Source of the DNA: Flavobacteriales bacterium
GTDB lineage: Bacteria; Bacteroidota; Bacteroidia; Flavobacteriales_F; PHOS-HE28
Assembly (NCBI GenBank): GCA_016712535.1
Contig: JADJQW010000002.1
Coordinates: 434,001 to 498,000 of the forward strand
Reading direction: 5' to 3'
DNA length: 64,000 nt
Shown here: positions 49,714-58,219 of the stretch, piece after piece
How the letters are laid out: every line of letters starts with the position of its first letter
How positions within the stretch are numbered: the stretch's first letter is position 1
Notes under the pieces: generated by a model
Seen by the model: the letters and a program-made list of their open reading frames with translations, nothing else
Told to the model about the DNA's origin: nothing
The model's database searches: none
Made by a program: the position numbers and the translations under genes

Positions 49714-50281
49714 CCTCTTGGCGTTTGAGCAGGATTCCGGGGATGATGTAGCCCAGCCCCATCGCCCCGCAATAGAGCGCGGTGAGCAAACCTGCCTGAT
49801 CCGTGAAGTGCATGGCGATGCCGGCCGCCCAGAAGAGCAGTCCGCCGAAGATCAATGGCCGGAAACGCAGGATCTGGCCCGTCATGAAAGTGGGGATGCC
49901 GGTGAGCAAGGTGACCATCGCCCCGGGGTCCCGATTGTCCAACACGCTCACCACGATGGTGATGATCATGGTGATCACGAATGAGGACCACAGCCATCCG
50001 ATGACCCCATCCATAGGGTTGCTCACGGGCTCCTGCCGCCCTTGTCGCGCGCCATGGATCGAACTGATGATGCCGCCGCCGATTCCCGCTACGCCCCAAG
50101 GCATGCCGTGCCGTATGGCCGGGTCGAGGTCGGCAAGCAGATAGGTGGCCAGCATAGCCCCGGTGAGCAGGACTCCCCAGAGCAGGAAGTAGAAGCTGAA
50201 ACGGCTGAAGCTGCGCTTGGCCTGGCCAATCATGCTTTCAATGATCTTCAGGCTTTGTTCAGGTGTGAGTGGGTTTTCCAT
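49694..50281 (-). CDS. Six-helix membrane protein paired with the winged-helix regulator
   Basis: The 195-residue protein begins with a soluble helix (TPEQSLKIIESMIGQAKRSF) followed by about six hydrophobic segments (FYFLLWGVLLTGAMLATYL, WGVAGIGGGIISSI, WSSFVITMIITIVVSVL, and others). The function is unknown; similar proteins accompany HTH_27 regulators. A strong promoter (TTTG-N20-TACGTTTG) lies 19 bases upstream. Confidence 0.75.
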   Translation of the reverse strand: MENPLTPEQSLKIIESMIGQAKRSFSRFSFYFLLWGVLLTGAMLATYLLADLDPAIRHGMPWGVAGIGGGIISSIHGARQGRQEPVSNPMDGVIGWLWSSFVITMIITIVVSVLDNRDPGAMVTLLTGIPTFMTGQILRFRPLIFGGLLFWAAGIAMHFTDQAGLLTALYCGAMGLGYIIPGILLKRQEDGLRAA

Positions 50282-50300
50282 GGTTGTGTCGTTTCGGGGT

Positions 50301-50332
50301 CAAACGTAGATAAGTTTATGAGACAAACCAAA
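50301..50332 (-). promoter_or_regulatory. Strong promoter TTTG-N20-TACGTTTG
   Basis: On the minus strand TACGTTTG (50301-50308) and TTTG (50329-50332) are separated by 20 bases, the best match in the window to the Bacteroidota sigma-A promoter. It drives the membrane/regulator pair. Confidence 0.65.
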
Positions 50333-50352
50333 TTCGTTCGTCATTTCGCATC

Positions 50353-50994
50353 ATGAACATGCTCGTGGCAGGTGGAAGCGGCTTGGTAGGCAGAGCCGTT
50401 CTGGAAGCGGCAATCCAATCCGAACAGATTAAAAAGATAATCGCGCTGCTTCGGCGGCCCATCGACTTGAGTAGCTCGAAACTCGAGGCCTGGCTCCCGG
50501 CCGAAGGCGATTTGCTGACCGCGTTGAGGCCCCAGCCGGTGGATGCGGTGATCTGCTGCCTTGGCACCACCATCCGCAATGCAGGCGGCGATCAGTCCAA
50601 GTTCATCGCGGTGGACAAGGACCTGGTGCTCGGTTTGGCGCGTTGGGCCAGGGAGCAGGGCGTACCGGCCTTCGCGGTGGTGAGCGCGATCGGCGCTGAT
50701 GCGGAGTCGCGCGTGTTCTACAACCGGGTGAAAGGCGAGATGGAAGAAGGACTGAAGGCGATGAGTTTCCCGGAGCTGCACATCTTCCAGCCATCGATCC
50801 TCAAAGGTCCGCGCAACGAGAAGCGACTGGGCGAGCGCATCGGCATCGCAGTGATGAGCGCGATCGCGCCGCTACTGCCGGATGACTACGAACCCATGGC
50901 CCACGATGCGTTGGCGAAGGCCTTGATCAACTGCGTCGGCACGCCGGGTGGTACGCACACGTACCGCGCGATCCGCGCGTTGGCGGGCTCTTAG
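50353..50994 (+). CDS. TIP30-like NAD(P)-binding oxidoreductase
   Basis: The 213-residue atypical short-chain dehydrogenase has the nucleotide-binding motif MLVAGGSGLVGRAV, VDAVICCLGTTIRNAGGDQS, AVVSAIGADAESRVFYNRVKGEMEEGL (YxxxK-like) and HIFQPSILKGPR. These match the HTATIP2/TIP30 group of NmrA-like proteins. The substrate is unknown. It is divergent from the membrane/regulator pair, and its last four bases overlap the convergent M23 gene. Confidence 0.82.
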   Translation: MNMLVAGGSGLVGRAVLEAAIQSEQIKKIIALLRRPIDLSSSKLEAWLPAEGDLLTALRPQPVDAVICCLGTTIRNAGGDQSKFIAVDKDLVLGLARWAREQGVPAFAVVSAIGADAESRVFYNRVKGEMEEGLKAMSFPELHIFQPSILKGPRNEKRLGERIGIAVMSAIAPLLPDDYEPMAHDALAKALINCVGTPGGTHTYRAIRALAGS

Positions 50995-52264
50995 AAGTTC
51001 ACCATCCTTCCTTCAGCCAATGCGAGCTCGGCCTGGTCGAGCTGTGCGCTCAGGCTATCGCGGGCCGCATCGAAGGCGGGTCGCAGCTCTTGTGCGATGG
51101 GTTCCGCGCTGGGGAACTCCTCTTTGCGATGATCCACCTGCGTTCCGTTCTTCCAGAAGCGGAAGCACACGTGCGGACCCGTGGCCAGGCCGGTGCTGCC
51201 CACCTCGCCGATCACATCGCCCTGCTGCACGCGCTGGCCCTGCTTCACCAGGATCTTCCGCATGTGCAGGTATTGCGTGCTGTACACGCCGTTGTGCCGG
51301 ATCTTCACGAAGTTGCCGTTGCCGCCGGTTCGGCCTGCCTGCTCCACCACGCCATCGCCCACGGAAAGGATCGGTGTTCCGTACGGTGCCGCGTAATCGG
51401 TGCCGAGATGCGCCTTCATCACCTTCTGCACCGGATGCAGCCGCTTGCCGCTGAAGCCCGATGAGATGCGGCTGAATTTCAACGGCGCTCTCAGGAAAGC
51501 CTTGCGCAGGCTGTTTCCTTCATCATCGAAGTAGGCGGCCTCCTTGCCCTCGCCGAATCGGAAAGCGGCCTTCACCTTATCGCCGTTGATGTAGCGCGCG
51601 GCCAGGATCTGCGGCGCACCCACGCGCTTGCCCTCCACGCTGCGCTCAGCATAGGCCACGCTGAACACATCGCCTTTCTGGATGCGGTAGAAATCGACCG
51701 TCCACGCGAACACCTCACTGAGCAGCACGGCCAGCATGGGGTCGGCGCCGGCTTTCGCCAGGTCGTTGTACAGCGCGCCGGTCACCGTGGCAGCGATGGC
51801 ATGCTGGGTTACCGTTACCGCGCGCTCACCGAGCGTGACGTACTCGTTGCCGGGCAGCAGATGGAAGACGACGTACTGGATGGGATCGGCCTCGTAGATG
51901 AAATAGTGGGGCGCGGCGCCTTCGCGATCGGGAGCGATGAACGCATACGGATGCCCAGCCCGCAGCTTGCGCACATCGAAGAGCCCCTCTGCCTTCGACA
52001 CCAGTGCCTCGACCACCGATGCGGAAACGCCCTCCGTGCCCAGCAATCCGCCGAAGCTCGCGCCGCTCTTCACGGTGCCCTCGCGCATCACGAGGCTGTC
52101 CATGGTGATGCCATAAGCCGAAGGCGGCGGAAGGGCACCACCACGGTGTCCTCCAAGGGCTGCTCCTCCACGTACTCCACGCGAGGCCCCAGATCAACAC
52201 TGAAGAAGACGAAGACCAGCGCCCCCGCCAGCACCACTAGCCCGAGCTGCACCCACCTTTTCAT
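50991..52264 (-). CDS. M23 peptidoglycan endopeptidase, apparent one-base frameshift
   Basis: From ATG 52264 the first frame encodes a membrane anchor (MKRWVQLGLVVLAGALVFVF) and a linker ending EEQPLEDTVVVP. The catalytic part is in another frame, whose first ATG is at 52103. Adding one C to the CCC run (GGG at 52133-52135 on the plus strand) gives VVVPLPPPSAYGITMDSLV, a smooth junction. The C-terminal LytM domain has HLGTDYAAPYGTPI and TGLATGPHVCFRFW; the zinc ligands HxxxD and HxC-type H are visible. It would cleave peptide cross-links in the periplasm. As given, only a truncated product from 52103 without the anchor can be made. A sequencing error is possible. Confidence 0.82.
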
Positions 52265-52544
52265 GCGGGCAAGAAAGGCGCTTGCCCCCAGTGTTGACCG
52301 TGGACATGCCTGAGCATTTCCACCATGCTCTGTTATCGGGCCATCGGAAGCCGGCGGATTTCGTCAGGCCCATGGATGCGCAGCACCTTTTTGAGCACTC
52401 CCTCCAAACTGTCTTTCACCGGGCCAATGCAACGGATGGTGCGCGCCTGTTGCATGGGCGCCCAAGAGAGGTGATGGGCGTAGGGCGGGTGAATATGACC
52501 AGATGTGTTCCCACAGCTATCCAAGAAAGAAGGGGGGGTCATTT
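52265..52544. other. 280-base intergenic region
   Basis: No convincing gene is seen. It contains the hairpin at 52267-52287 next to the M23 start and part of the terminator/operator-like sequence at 52530-52556. A 79-codon minus-strand frame at 52333-52572 lacks any family features. Confidence 0.4.
52267..52287 (-). promoter_or_regulatory. Hairpin directly upstream of the M23 start codon
   Basis: GGGCAAG and CTTGCCC (7 bp) enclose a 7-base loop and end two bases before the ATG at 52264. On the mRNA it would cover the ribosome landing site. Confidence 0.45.
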
Positions 52545-52556
52545 CTAACCCCCCTT
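52530..52556 (-). terminator. Terminator hairpin enclosing the stop codon of the second regulator
   Basis: On the minus strand AAGGGGGG pairs with CCCCCCTT around a short loop and is followed by CTTTCTT. The TAG stop (52545-52547) is in the loop. The plus-strand copy of the loop, GGTCATTTCTAACC, also matches the motif at 54704-54717. Confidence 0.55.
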
Positions 52557-53213
52557 CGCGAGCAGGCCCCATTTATAAGCGAAGATCACCAGCCCGGCCT
52601 TGCTCTTGATCTCGAACTTGTGGAAGATGTTCTCGCGGTAGCCGTTCACGGTATTCTGGGCCACGCCCATCTGCTTGGCCACTTGCTCGTAGGTGGGCTC
52701 TGATTCGTGGCACACCGCGCGGATGAACTCGATCTCGCGCGGGCTCAGGTTCGCGACCACGCGCAAGCGGGCTGCTTCGTGGGCGCTAGGGGTCACGGGC
52801 ATGCCGCGCTCCACCAGGTCCTCGTTGATGTAATGCCCGAGGGTGGCCACTTGCTGAAGCGCTTCGCTGAATAGTCCGCGGCCCACGTTCTTCGGCAGGA
52901 AACCGCAGGCCCCTGCGCGCAAGGCCTTGGCCAGCGTGGCGTCGTCCTTGTCGAAGGTGAGGGCGAGGGCACGCGTCTGGGGCTGGTGCTCGCGGATCCA
53001 GGCGATGGTGGCGTAGCCGTCCATCACGGGCATATGCAGATCAACGATGGCCACGGCCACACGGGCGCCGTTTGCGGCGGCTTGCACGTATTCCTGTCCA
53101 TTCTCGGCCTGCACCACCACGTCGTAGCCGCCGATCAGCGCGATCAGGTCGGTCAGTGCGTTTCGGAAGAGCGTATGGTCATCGACCAAGGCGATCGGGA
53201 TGCGCGGGGTCAT
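52545..53213 (-). CDS. NarL-family response regulator
   Basis: The 222-residue regulator has a receiver domain (acceptor D58 in VAIVDLHMPVMDG, DD at 11-12, switch T/K positions in LALTFDKDD and FLPKNVG). A LuxR-type C-terminal HTH follows (LSPREIEFIRAVCHESEPTYEQVAKQM...VNGYRENIF). The final residues lie in a terminator. ATG 53213 is preferred over a TTG at 53240. It is third in an operon after the kinase and the first regulator (23 bases between the genes). Confidence 0.9.
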   Translation of the reverse strand: MTPRIPIALVDDHTLFRNALTDLIALIGGYDVVVQAENGQEYVQAAANGARVAVAIVDLHMPVMDGYATIAWIREHQPQTRALALTFDKDDATLAKALRAGACGFLPKNVGRGLFSEALQQVATLGHYINEDLVERGMPVTPSAHEAARLRVVANLSPREIEFIRAVCHESEPTYEQVAKQMGVAQNTVNGYRENIFHKFEIKSKAGLVIFAYKWGLLAKGG

Positions 53214-53236
53214 CAGAGCAATCGGTTTGAGTTCAT

Positions 53237-53899
53237 TCAATCGAGCAGGTTCCAGCGCAAGGCGAAGAGCACGAGGCCGGTCTTGCTCCTCACGCCGAAC
53301 TTATCGAAGAGTTGGATGCGGTAGTTGTCCACGGTGCGCCGATGCAGGCCCATGATCTCGGCGATCCGGTCGTACGTGAACTCCTCCTCGTCGCAAACGA
53401 GGCGCAGCAAATGCATTTCCCGATCGGTGATGAGCTCCAGCAATTCAGCGCGCTCGCGCTCGCGCGGCGTCAGGCGGTCCGGGTTGCCTGCGAGCACCCC
53501 GTTCAGGTCGTCGTTGTGGTAATAGCCTGTCAAGCGGATGCTGTCGAGGGCGAGGCGCAGCACTTCGGGCTTGGCGTTCTTGAGCAGGAAACCCCGGGCA
53601 CCGGCACGGACGGCCCGCAGCATGGCTTCCTCGGTGGCCTCGAAGGTGAGGGCCATCGGCAGGATCTCCGGACGGTTCTTGCTGAGCCAGGCGATGGTGT
53701 CCCAGCCATCCATCACCGGCATGTTCAGGTCGATGATGGCCAGTTGCGGCGATGCTTGGGCAAGCCCCAGCCTTTCGATCATCTCAGCGCCATGCCCTGC
53801 TTCCAATGTCACCTGGTAATCGCCGAGCGCGTTCACGGTGGCAGCCAAGCCAGTCCGTACCAAGTGATGGTCGTCCACCAAGGCGATGCGGTGCTTCAT
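53237..53899 (-). CDS. NarL-family response regulator (kinase-adjacent)
   Basis: The 220-residue regulator has a receiver domain (D57 in LAIIDLNMPVMDG) and a LuxR-type HTH (TDREMHLLRLVCDEEEFTYDRIAEIMGLHRRTVDNYRIQLF). It is a paralogue of the next gene (same layout and SKxGLV-LFA-W end). The ATG overlaps the kinase stop by four bases (ATGA), and GGAGG directly precedes it, so translation is coupled to the kinase. Confidence 0.9.
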   Translation of the reverse strand: MKHRIALVDDHHLVRTGLAATVNALGDYQVTLEAGHGAEMIERLGLAQASPQLAIIDLNMPVMDGWDTIAWLSKNRPEILPMALTFEATEEAMLRAVRAGARGFLLKNAKPEVLRLALDSIRLTGYYHNDDLNGVLAGNPDRLTPRERERAELLELITDREMHLLRLVCDEEEFTYDRIAEIMGLHRRTVDNYRIQLFDKFGVRSKTGLVLFALRWNLLD

Positions 53900-54642
53900 G
53901 CCTCCTTCGGCGTTAGGATCCAAGCAGTGCCGTTGCTGTCCATTCGGGCGGTGAATCCGATTACGCCGCACCGGCGGCTCACCGCGTGAAGCGCCTCCGC
54001 TTCGCGGAGTGCTTCGGCATCGGTGCTCTGGCCATCGGATTCCACGCGCAACTGGAGCGGGCCCTCCGCATCAACCGTGATGTCGAGCTGCGCGGTGCGC
54101 GCTCGCTTCAGGGCCAGGCTGATGAGCTGCTGGCAGCTATTGTAGAGGATGACGCGCTCGTCCTCGCTCAGCGTAGGCGGGAGCCCCAGCTCCTTCAGCG
54201 TTACGCCTATTCGGGACACCCGTCGAAGGCGGTCCGCATCGAGCGCGATCCGCTCGGAAAGCGGCAGGTCGCTGCCCAAGCCGGCACGCAGCGCAACGGT
54301 GGTGGTGCGCAGTTCAGCGATCGCCTGGTCGATCACCTCGGTGGTGGCCTGCAGCCGATCATCGGGTGAGGCATCGAGCGCGCCGCGCAATTTGAGCTGT
54401 GCCGCACTGAGCAGCTGGCCTACGCTCTCGTGCAGGTCCTTGGCGGCTTCACGCATTTCCTGTCGCGCCGTCTCGCCAGTGGCATCGAGCAGGGCCTGCA
54501 GCCTCATGCCTTCGCTCCGTGCCGAGGCTGATGCGGAGCGGGCATTGAGCAAGGCGCAGAGCAAGGCGAGCGCGGCCAATGTCAGCCCAGTGATCAGCAC
54601 GGCGAGCCAGCTGTACGATTGCAGGGTGAGCACGGCGAGCAT
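53896..54642 (-). CDS. Short NarL-type histidine kinase with degenerate ATPase domain
   Basis: The 248-residue protein has one N-terminal helix (WLAVLITGLTLAALALLCAL) and the HisKA_3-type phospho-acceptor helix KDLHESVGQLLSAAQLKL (H71). A recognisable but weak N box follows (NSCQQLISLALKRA). The usual G1 and G2 boxes (DxGxG, GxGLxxM) cannot be found; only SDGQSTDAE and AVSRRCGVIGFTARMD stand in their place. It may need another kinase, bind ATP poorly, or act as a phosphatase or dimer partner. It lies just before two response regulators. Confidence 0.8.
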   Translation of the reverse strand: MLAVLTLQSYSWLAVLITGLTLAALALLCALLNARSASASARSEGMRLQALLDATGETARQEMREAAKDLHESVGQLLSAAQLKLRGALDASPDDRLQATTEVIDQAIAELRTTTVALRAGLGSDLPLSERIALDADRLRRVSRIGVTLKELGLPPTLSEDERVILYNSCQQLISLALKRARTAQLDITVDAEGPLQLRVESDGQSTDAEALREAEALHAVSRRCGVIGFTARMDSNGTAWILTPKEA

Positions 54643-54910
54643 GGCGATCCGATGTGCGGTGCAAGGTGCGGCACGACGTTGCTTTCGGTGAAATGGGGAG
54701 GGGGGTCATTTCTGACCGGGTGGCCCGGCAGGATGCTCCGGAAGGCGTGGTTTCAATCGAGCCTGATCCGCCAGGCCAGCAAAGAGCGCATGCATGGCGC
54801 ATCGGCGTTGGCATCGTCGGCGGAGTTGCCCGCTGGTTCCCGTTGATGCGTCGGAATCGCCATCGCGGGCCCAGACGCCGTTCTAATGCGAGCGGCGTCA
54901 GGAGCGAATC
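54643..54910. other. 268-base divergent intergenic region
   Basis: No gene is evident. It separates the kinase operon and the SLC13 gene and holds the operator-like inverted repeat at 54704-54717. No clear TAnnTTTG box was found for either gene. Confidence 0.4.
54704..54717. promoter_or_regulatory. Inverted repeat GGTCA-TTTC-TGACC, operator candidate
   Basis: A perfect 5-bp inverted repeat with a four-base spacer, 62 bases upstream of the kinase start. Extended leftward as AGGGGGGTCATTTCTGACC it matches 52531-52550 (AGGGGGGGTCATTTCTAACC) almost exactly. Confidence 0.5.
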
Positions 54911-56425
54911 ATGCTGCATCATTCGGGCACAAGCAAGACCTTCACCCCGCGCATGAAGCGTTGGCTCTTCATCCTTGCCGGCCCGATGGCCGCGTTGCTG
55001 GTCTTCGCGCTGTTGCGGCACCATGGCGGTCCGCCTGCGCTGATGGCGGGCCTCGTTGCATGGATGGCTCTCTGGTGGATCACCGAGGCTGTGCCCATCC
55101 CCATCACCTCCATCCTGCCGCTGCTGCTCTTCCCGTTGCTGGGCATCGATGATGTGCCTGCCACCGCCGCGCACTACGGCAAGGAGATCATCTTCCTCTT
55201 CCTTGGAGGCTTCATCATCGCCCTTGGCATCGAGCGCTGCGGATTGCACAGGCGCATCGCATTGGGCATCATGGTGCGTGTAGGCAGCAGCTCGGAGCGG
55301 TTGGTTCTGGGCGTAATGGTCGCCGTCGCGCTCCTCAGCATGTGGATCAACAGCACCGCCGCCACGCTGGTGATGCTCCCCATCGCCCTGAGCCTGATCG
55401 ACGATGAGGACGCGCCCGCTGATGCGCGCAAGCGGTTGACCGTGCCCTTGTTATTGGGCGTTGCCTACGGAGCAACGGTTGGCGGCATGGCCACACCTGT
55501 TGGCACGCCGCCCAACCTGGTCTTCCTCGCGCTGTGGAAGCAGCTCTATCCCGGCCATGATGCGATCGGTTTCGGGCAATGGATGGCCACCGGGCTGCCG
55601 CTGGCTGCGGTCTTCCTCGCGATGGCGTGGCTGCTGCTCACGCGCATCGTCTTCGGCCTGAAGGGCGATTCGCTCGGCGGCGCCGATGCTGTGCGACTTC
55701 GGTTGAAGGCGCTGGGCCGCGCATCGCGCGATGAATGGCTGGCTGGGGGCGTGTTCGCGCTGGTGGCGCTGCTTTGGATCAGCGGCGATTCGATCAAGCA
55801 GGGCGAATCGGTGCTCTTCACCGGCTGGCGCGAACGTGCCGAAGCCTTCAAGGAGGTGAGTGATGCGGCCGTTGCGGTGATGGGCGCGGTGCTGCTCTTC
55901 CTTCTCCCCGCAAGCAAGCGGATGCGGCAGCCGCACGATGCGTACGCCACGCACGGAGAAGGACGATCGCTCATGAGCTGGAGCTTCGCTGAGCAGCGCG
56001 TGCCTTGGGGCGTGCTGCTGCTCATCGGCGGCGGTTTCGCGCTGGCGGCGGGCGTTGACAAGAGCGGGCTCAGCGGCATCATCGGTGAGGCGATGGCAGG
56101 TCTGGGATCCTTGCCCATGGTCCTGTTGATCGGCAGCACCGCGCTGGTCGTTTGCCTGCTGAGCGAACTGGGCAGCAATACCGCCACCGCGAGCCTCACG
56201 CTGCCCATCCTGGCAGCCATGGCCGATCGCTGGGGCATGGATCCGCAGAGCATCCTCTGGCCATCGGCGCTGGCCGCGAGCCTGGGCTTCATGCTGCCGG
56301 TGGCATCGCCCATGCAGACCATCGTCTTCGGCACGGGACGCATCCCCATGCGCCAGATGGTGAAGGCCGGCGTGTGGATGGATGTGATCGGGGTGGCGCT
56401 GCTGATGATGATCTTCGGATGGTGA
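54911..56425 (+). CDS. SLC13/DASS-family sodium-coupled transporter
   Basis: The 504-residue protein is a divalent-anion/sodium symporter: the paired SNT motifs appear as INSTAAT and GSNTATA, with ITEAVPIPITSILPLLLFP and ATPVGTPPNLVF as the other family blocks. Eleven or so helices are visible. The likely substrate is a dicarboxylate, sulfate or similar anion. ATG 54911 gives the longest product; ATG 54953 (MKRWLFILAGP) is equally plausible. The stop overlaps the following kinase start (TGATG). Confidence 0.88.
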   Translation: MLHHSGTSKTFTPRMKRWLFILAGPMAALLVFALLRHHGGPPALMAGLVAWMALWWITEAVPIPITSILPLLLFPLLGIDDVPATAAHYGKEIIFLFLGGFIIALGIERCGLHRRIALGIMVRVGSSSERLVLGVMVAVALLSMWINSTAATLVMLPIALSLIDDEDAPADARKRLTVPLLLGVAYGATVGGMATPVGTPPNLVFLALWKQLYPGHDAIGFGQWMATGLPLAAVFLAMAWLLLTRIVFGLKGDSLGGADAVRLRLKALGRASRDEWLAGGVFALVALLWISGDSIKQGESVLFTGWRERAEAFKEVSDAAVAVMGAVLLFLLPASKRMRQPHDAYATHGEGRSLMSWSFAEQRVPWGVLLLIGGGFALAAGVDKSGLSGIIGEAMAGLGSLPMVLLIGSTALVVCLLSELGSNTATASLTLPILAAMADRWGMDPQSILWPSALAASLGFMLPVASPMQTIVFGTGRIPMRQMVKAGVWMDVIGVALLMMIFGW

Positions 56426-58203
56426 TGCGGAGCCTATTCCTGGCCCTCGCAGCTCTGGTGGCATTGAGGGTCACTGCGCAAGAGGACCCCGCCCGGCTGA
56501 AGGCCCTGCACCTGGCAAGTGCGCATGACTCGCTGGAGGCGGAGGCGCACGCGACGCTTGCCGCCCATGCGGAGCCGGACGAGGAACGCTACGACGCCCT
56601 CTACCATCTCGCCTTCGCGCGCAGCGGCAAGGACGATGCAGTGGCTGCGATCCGGCACGGGCAGGAGGCATTGCTGATCGCCCGGGAGCTGCAGGACACC
56701 GTCCGCATCATGGGCTCGCTCTACCAGCTCATTAAATTCAATGTCGAAGCACGGCATTACGAGGAGGCCGATCGGCTGCGGTACGAGCTGCTGTCATTGG
56801 CGAAGGGCTATGGCAAGGATGCCCGGCACCTGGCGCTGGCGCACAACGCCGTGGGCAGCCTGCACAGCCGCGAGCTGCGCCACGACTCCGCTGAGCATCA
56901 CTACCGGGAAGGCCTTCGGGTGCTGGGCGATGCGCATGGAACTTCGGTGCGACAGGCGCTGATCGGGAATCTGGCCGGGACATTGGGGGAGACCGGCCGG
57001 CATGCGGAAGCGATCGCCCTGCATCGCGAAGCGTTGGCGCTCGTGAACAGCTCGGACCTGCCCAACCGCGCCTGGTCGCTGCGCACCCTGGCCCAGTCGC
57101 TGATCCACGCCGGGCGGTACGAGGAGGCCCTTGCGGCGATGCACGAGGGTGACTCGCTGAACCGGCTTGGCGGCAACGCGCTCGACCTGGCCATCGACTT
57201 CGCCGAGCTCCGCGCCGATGCGCTCGATTCGCTGGGCGACCACCGCGGCGCATACGCCATGATCAAGCTCGCGCGCGACCTGCAGGACACCCTGTTCGCG
57301 CGAAGCCTTGATGAGCAATACCTCGAACTGGAGAAACGGTTCGAGACGCGACTGAAAGAGGAGGAGATCCAGCGGCTGGATGCTGAAGCCCGCGAGCGCG
57401 AGGAGCGCCTGCGCGTGCGCAACGTGCAGCTGTATGGAAGCCTGGCACTCGCCGTGCTCGCGCTGGGAGCAGCGGCGCTGGTGTGGCGCAACCTGCGGGA
57501 GAAGCGGAGGTACTCGGCGGCGCTGGAAAAGCTCAACGCGGAACTGAACGAGCAGAAGACACGCATTGAGGAGATTAACCGCCTGCTGCAGCTCAAGGTG
57601 CTGCGCACGCAGATGAACCCGCACTTCATCTACAACAGCCTCAATGCCATCCATAACCTGGTGCGCAAGGGCGAGGTGATGGCGGCCGCTGCTTACTTGG
57701 ATGGCTTCGCCCGTTTGTTGCGCATGGTGCTCGATCACAGCGTGAAGGAGCGAGTGCCCTTGTCCGACGAGATCACCTTCCTGCGCCAGTACCTCAAGCT
57801 GGAGGCGTTGCGCTTCGATGACGGGCTGGACTTCAGCGTGGATGCCGATCGCGTTCTCGTGGAGGATGAGGACTTGCTCGTTCCCACACTGCTCGTGCAG
57901 CCCTTCGCGGAGAACGCGGTCTGGCATGGTCTCGCGCCGAAGCAGGGAGCGAAGAAGCTGACCGTGCGCTTCGCGATGCGGGGCGATCAGGTGGTCTGCA
58001 CCGTGGAGGACAATGGCGTTGGAAGGAACGCCGCACCGAAACGCGCGCACCCCGACGGTAGCCCGAGCCTTGGGCTGCAACTCACGAACGAGCGCTTGCA
58101 GTTGCTGGCGTTCAAGCTCGGGGACACGGGCCGGGTGACCTTCACCGATCTCATGGAAGGCGATGCTCCAGCAGGTACGCGCGTAGAGGTGGTCCTCGGC
58201 TGA
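56425..58203 (+). CDS. LytS-type histidine kinase with periplasmic TPR-like domain
   Basis: The 592-residue protein has a signal peptide (MRSLFLALAALVALRVTAQ), about seven helical TPR-like repeats (~25-290), a coiled coil and a transmembrane helix (LYGSLALAVLALGAAALVW). The His_kinase domain has H400 in MNPHFIYNSLNAIHNLV. The ATPase part has PFAENAVWHGL (N box), VEDNGVGRNAA (G1) and LGLQLTNERL (G2). ATG 56419 (MVMRSL) is an alternative start. It is coupled to the SLC13 gene and paired with the LytTR regulator. Confidence 0.9.
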   Translation: MRSLFLALAALVALRVTAQEDPARLKALHLASAHDSLEAEAHATLAAHAEPDEERYDALYHLAFARSGKDDAVAAIRHGQEALLIARELQDTVRIMGSLYQLIKFNVEARHYEEADRLRYELLSLAKGYGKDARHLALAHNAVGSLHSRELRHDSAEHHYREGLRVLGDAHGTSVRQALIGNLAGTLGETGRHAEAIALHREALALVNSSDLPNRAWSLRTLAQSLIHAGRYEEALAAMHEGDSLNRLGGNALDLAIDFAELRADALDSLGDHRGAYAMIKLARDLQDTLFARSLDEQYLELEKRFETRLKEEEIQRLDAEAREREERLRVRNVQLYGSLALAVLALGAAALVWRNLREKRRYSAALEKLNAELNEQKTRIEEINRLLQLKVLRTQMNPHFIYNSLNAIHNLVRKGEVMAAAAYLDGFARLLRMVLDHSVKERVPLSDEITFLRQYLKLEALRFDDGLDFSVDADRVLVEDEDLLVPTLLVQPFAENAVWHGLAPKQGAKKLTVRFAMRGDQVVCTVEDNGVGRNAAPKRAHPDGSPSLGLQLTNERLQLLAFKLGDTGRVTFTDLMEGDAPAGTRVEVVLG

Positions 58204-58207
58204 GGTC

Positions 58208-58215
58208 TAACTTGC
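58208..58215 (+). promoter_or_regulatory. Promoter-like box TAACTTGC before the LytTR regulator
   Basis: The box lies in the 16-base gap between the kinase stop and the regulator ATG at 58220. The fit is weak, and cotranscription is more likely. Confidence 0.25.
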
Positions 58216-58219
58216 TCCC

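Noticed and set aside
52333..52572. 79-codon minus-strand ORF in the 280-base gap
   Set aside because: It overlaps the regulator's 3' end and terminator, shows no family features and has no promoter box.
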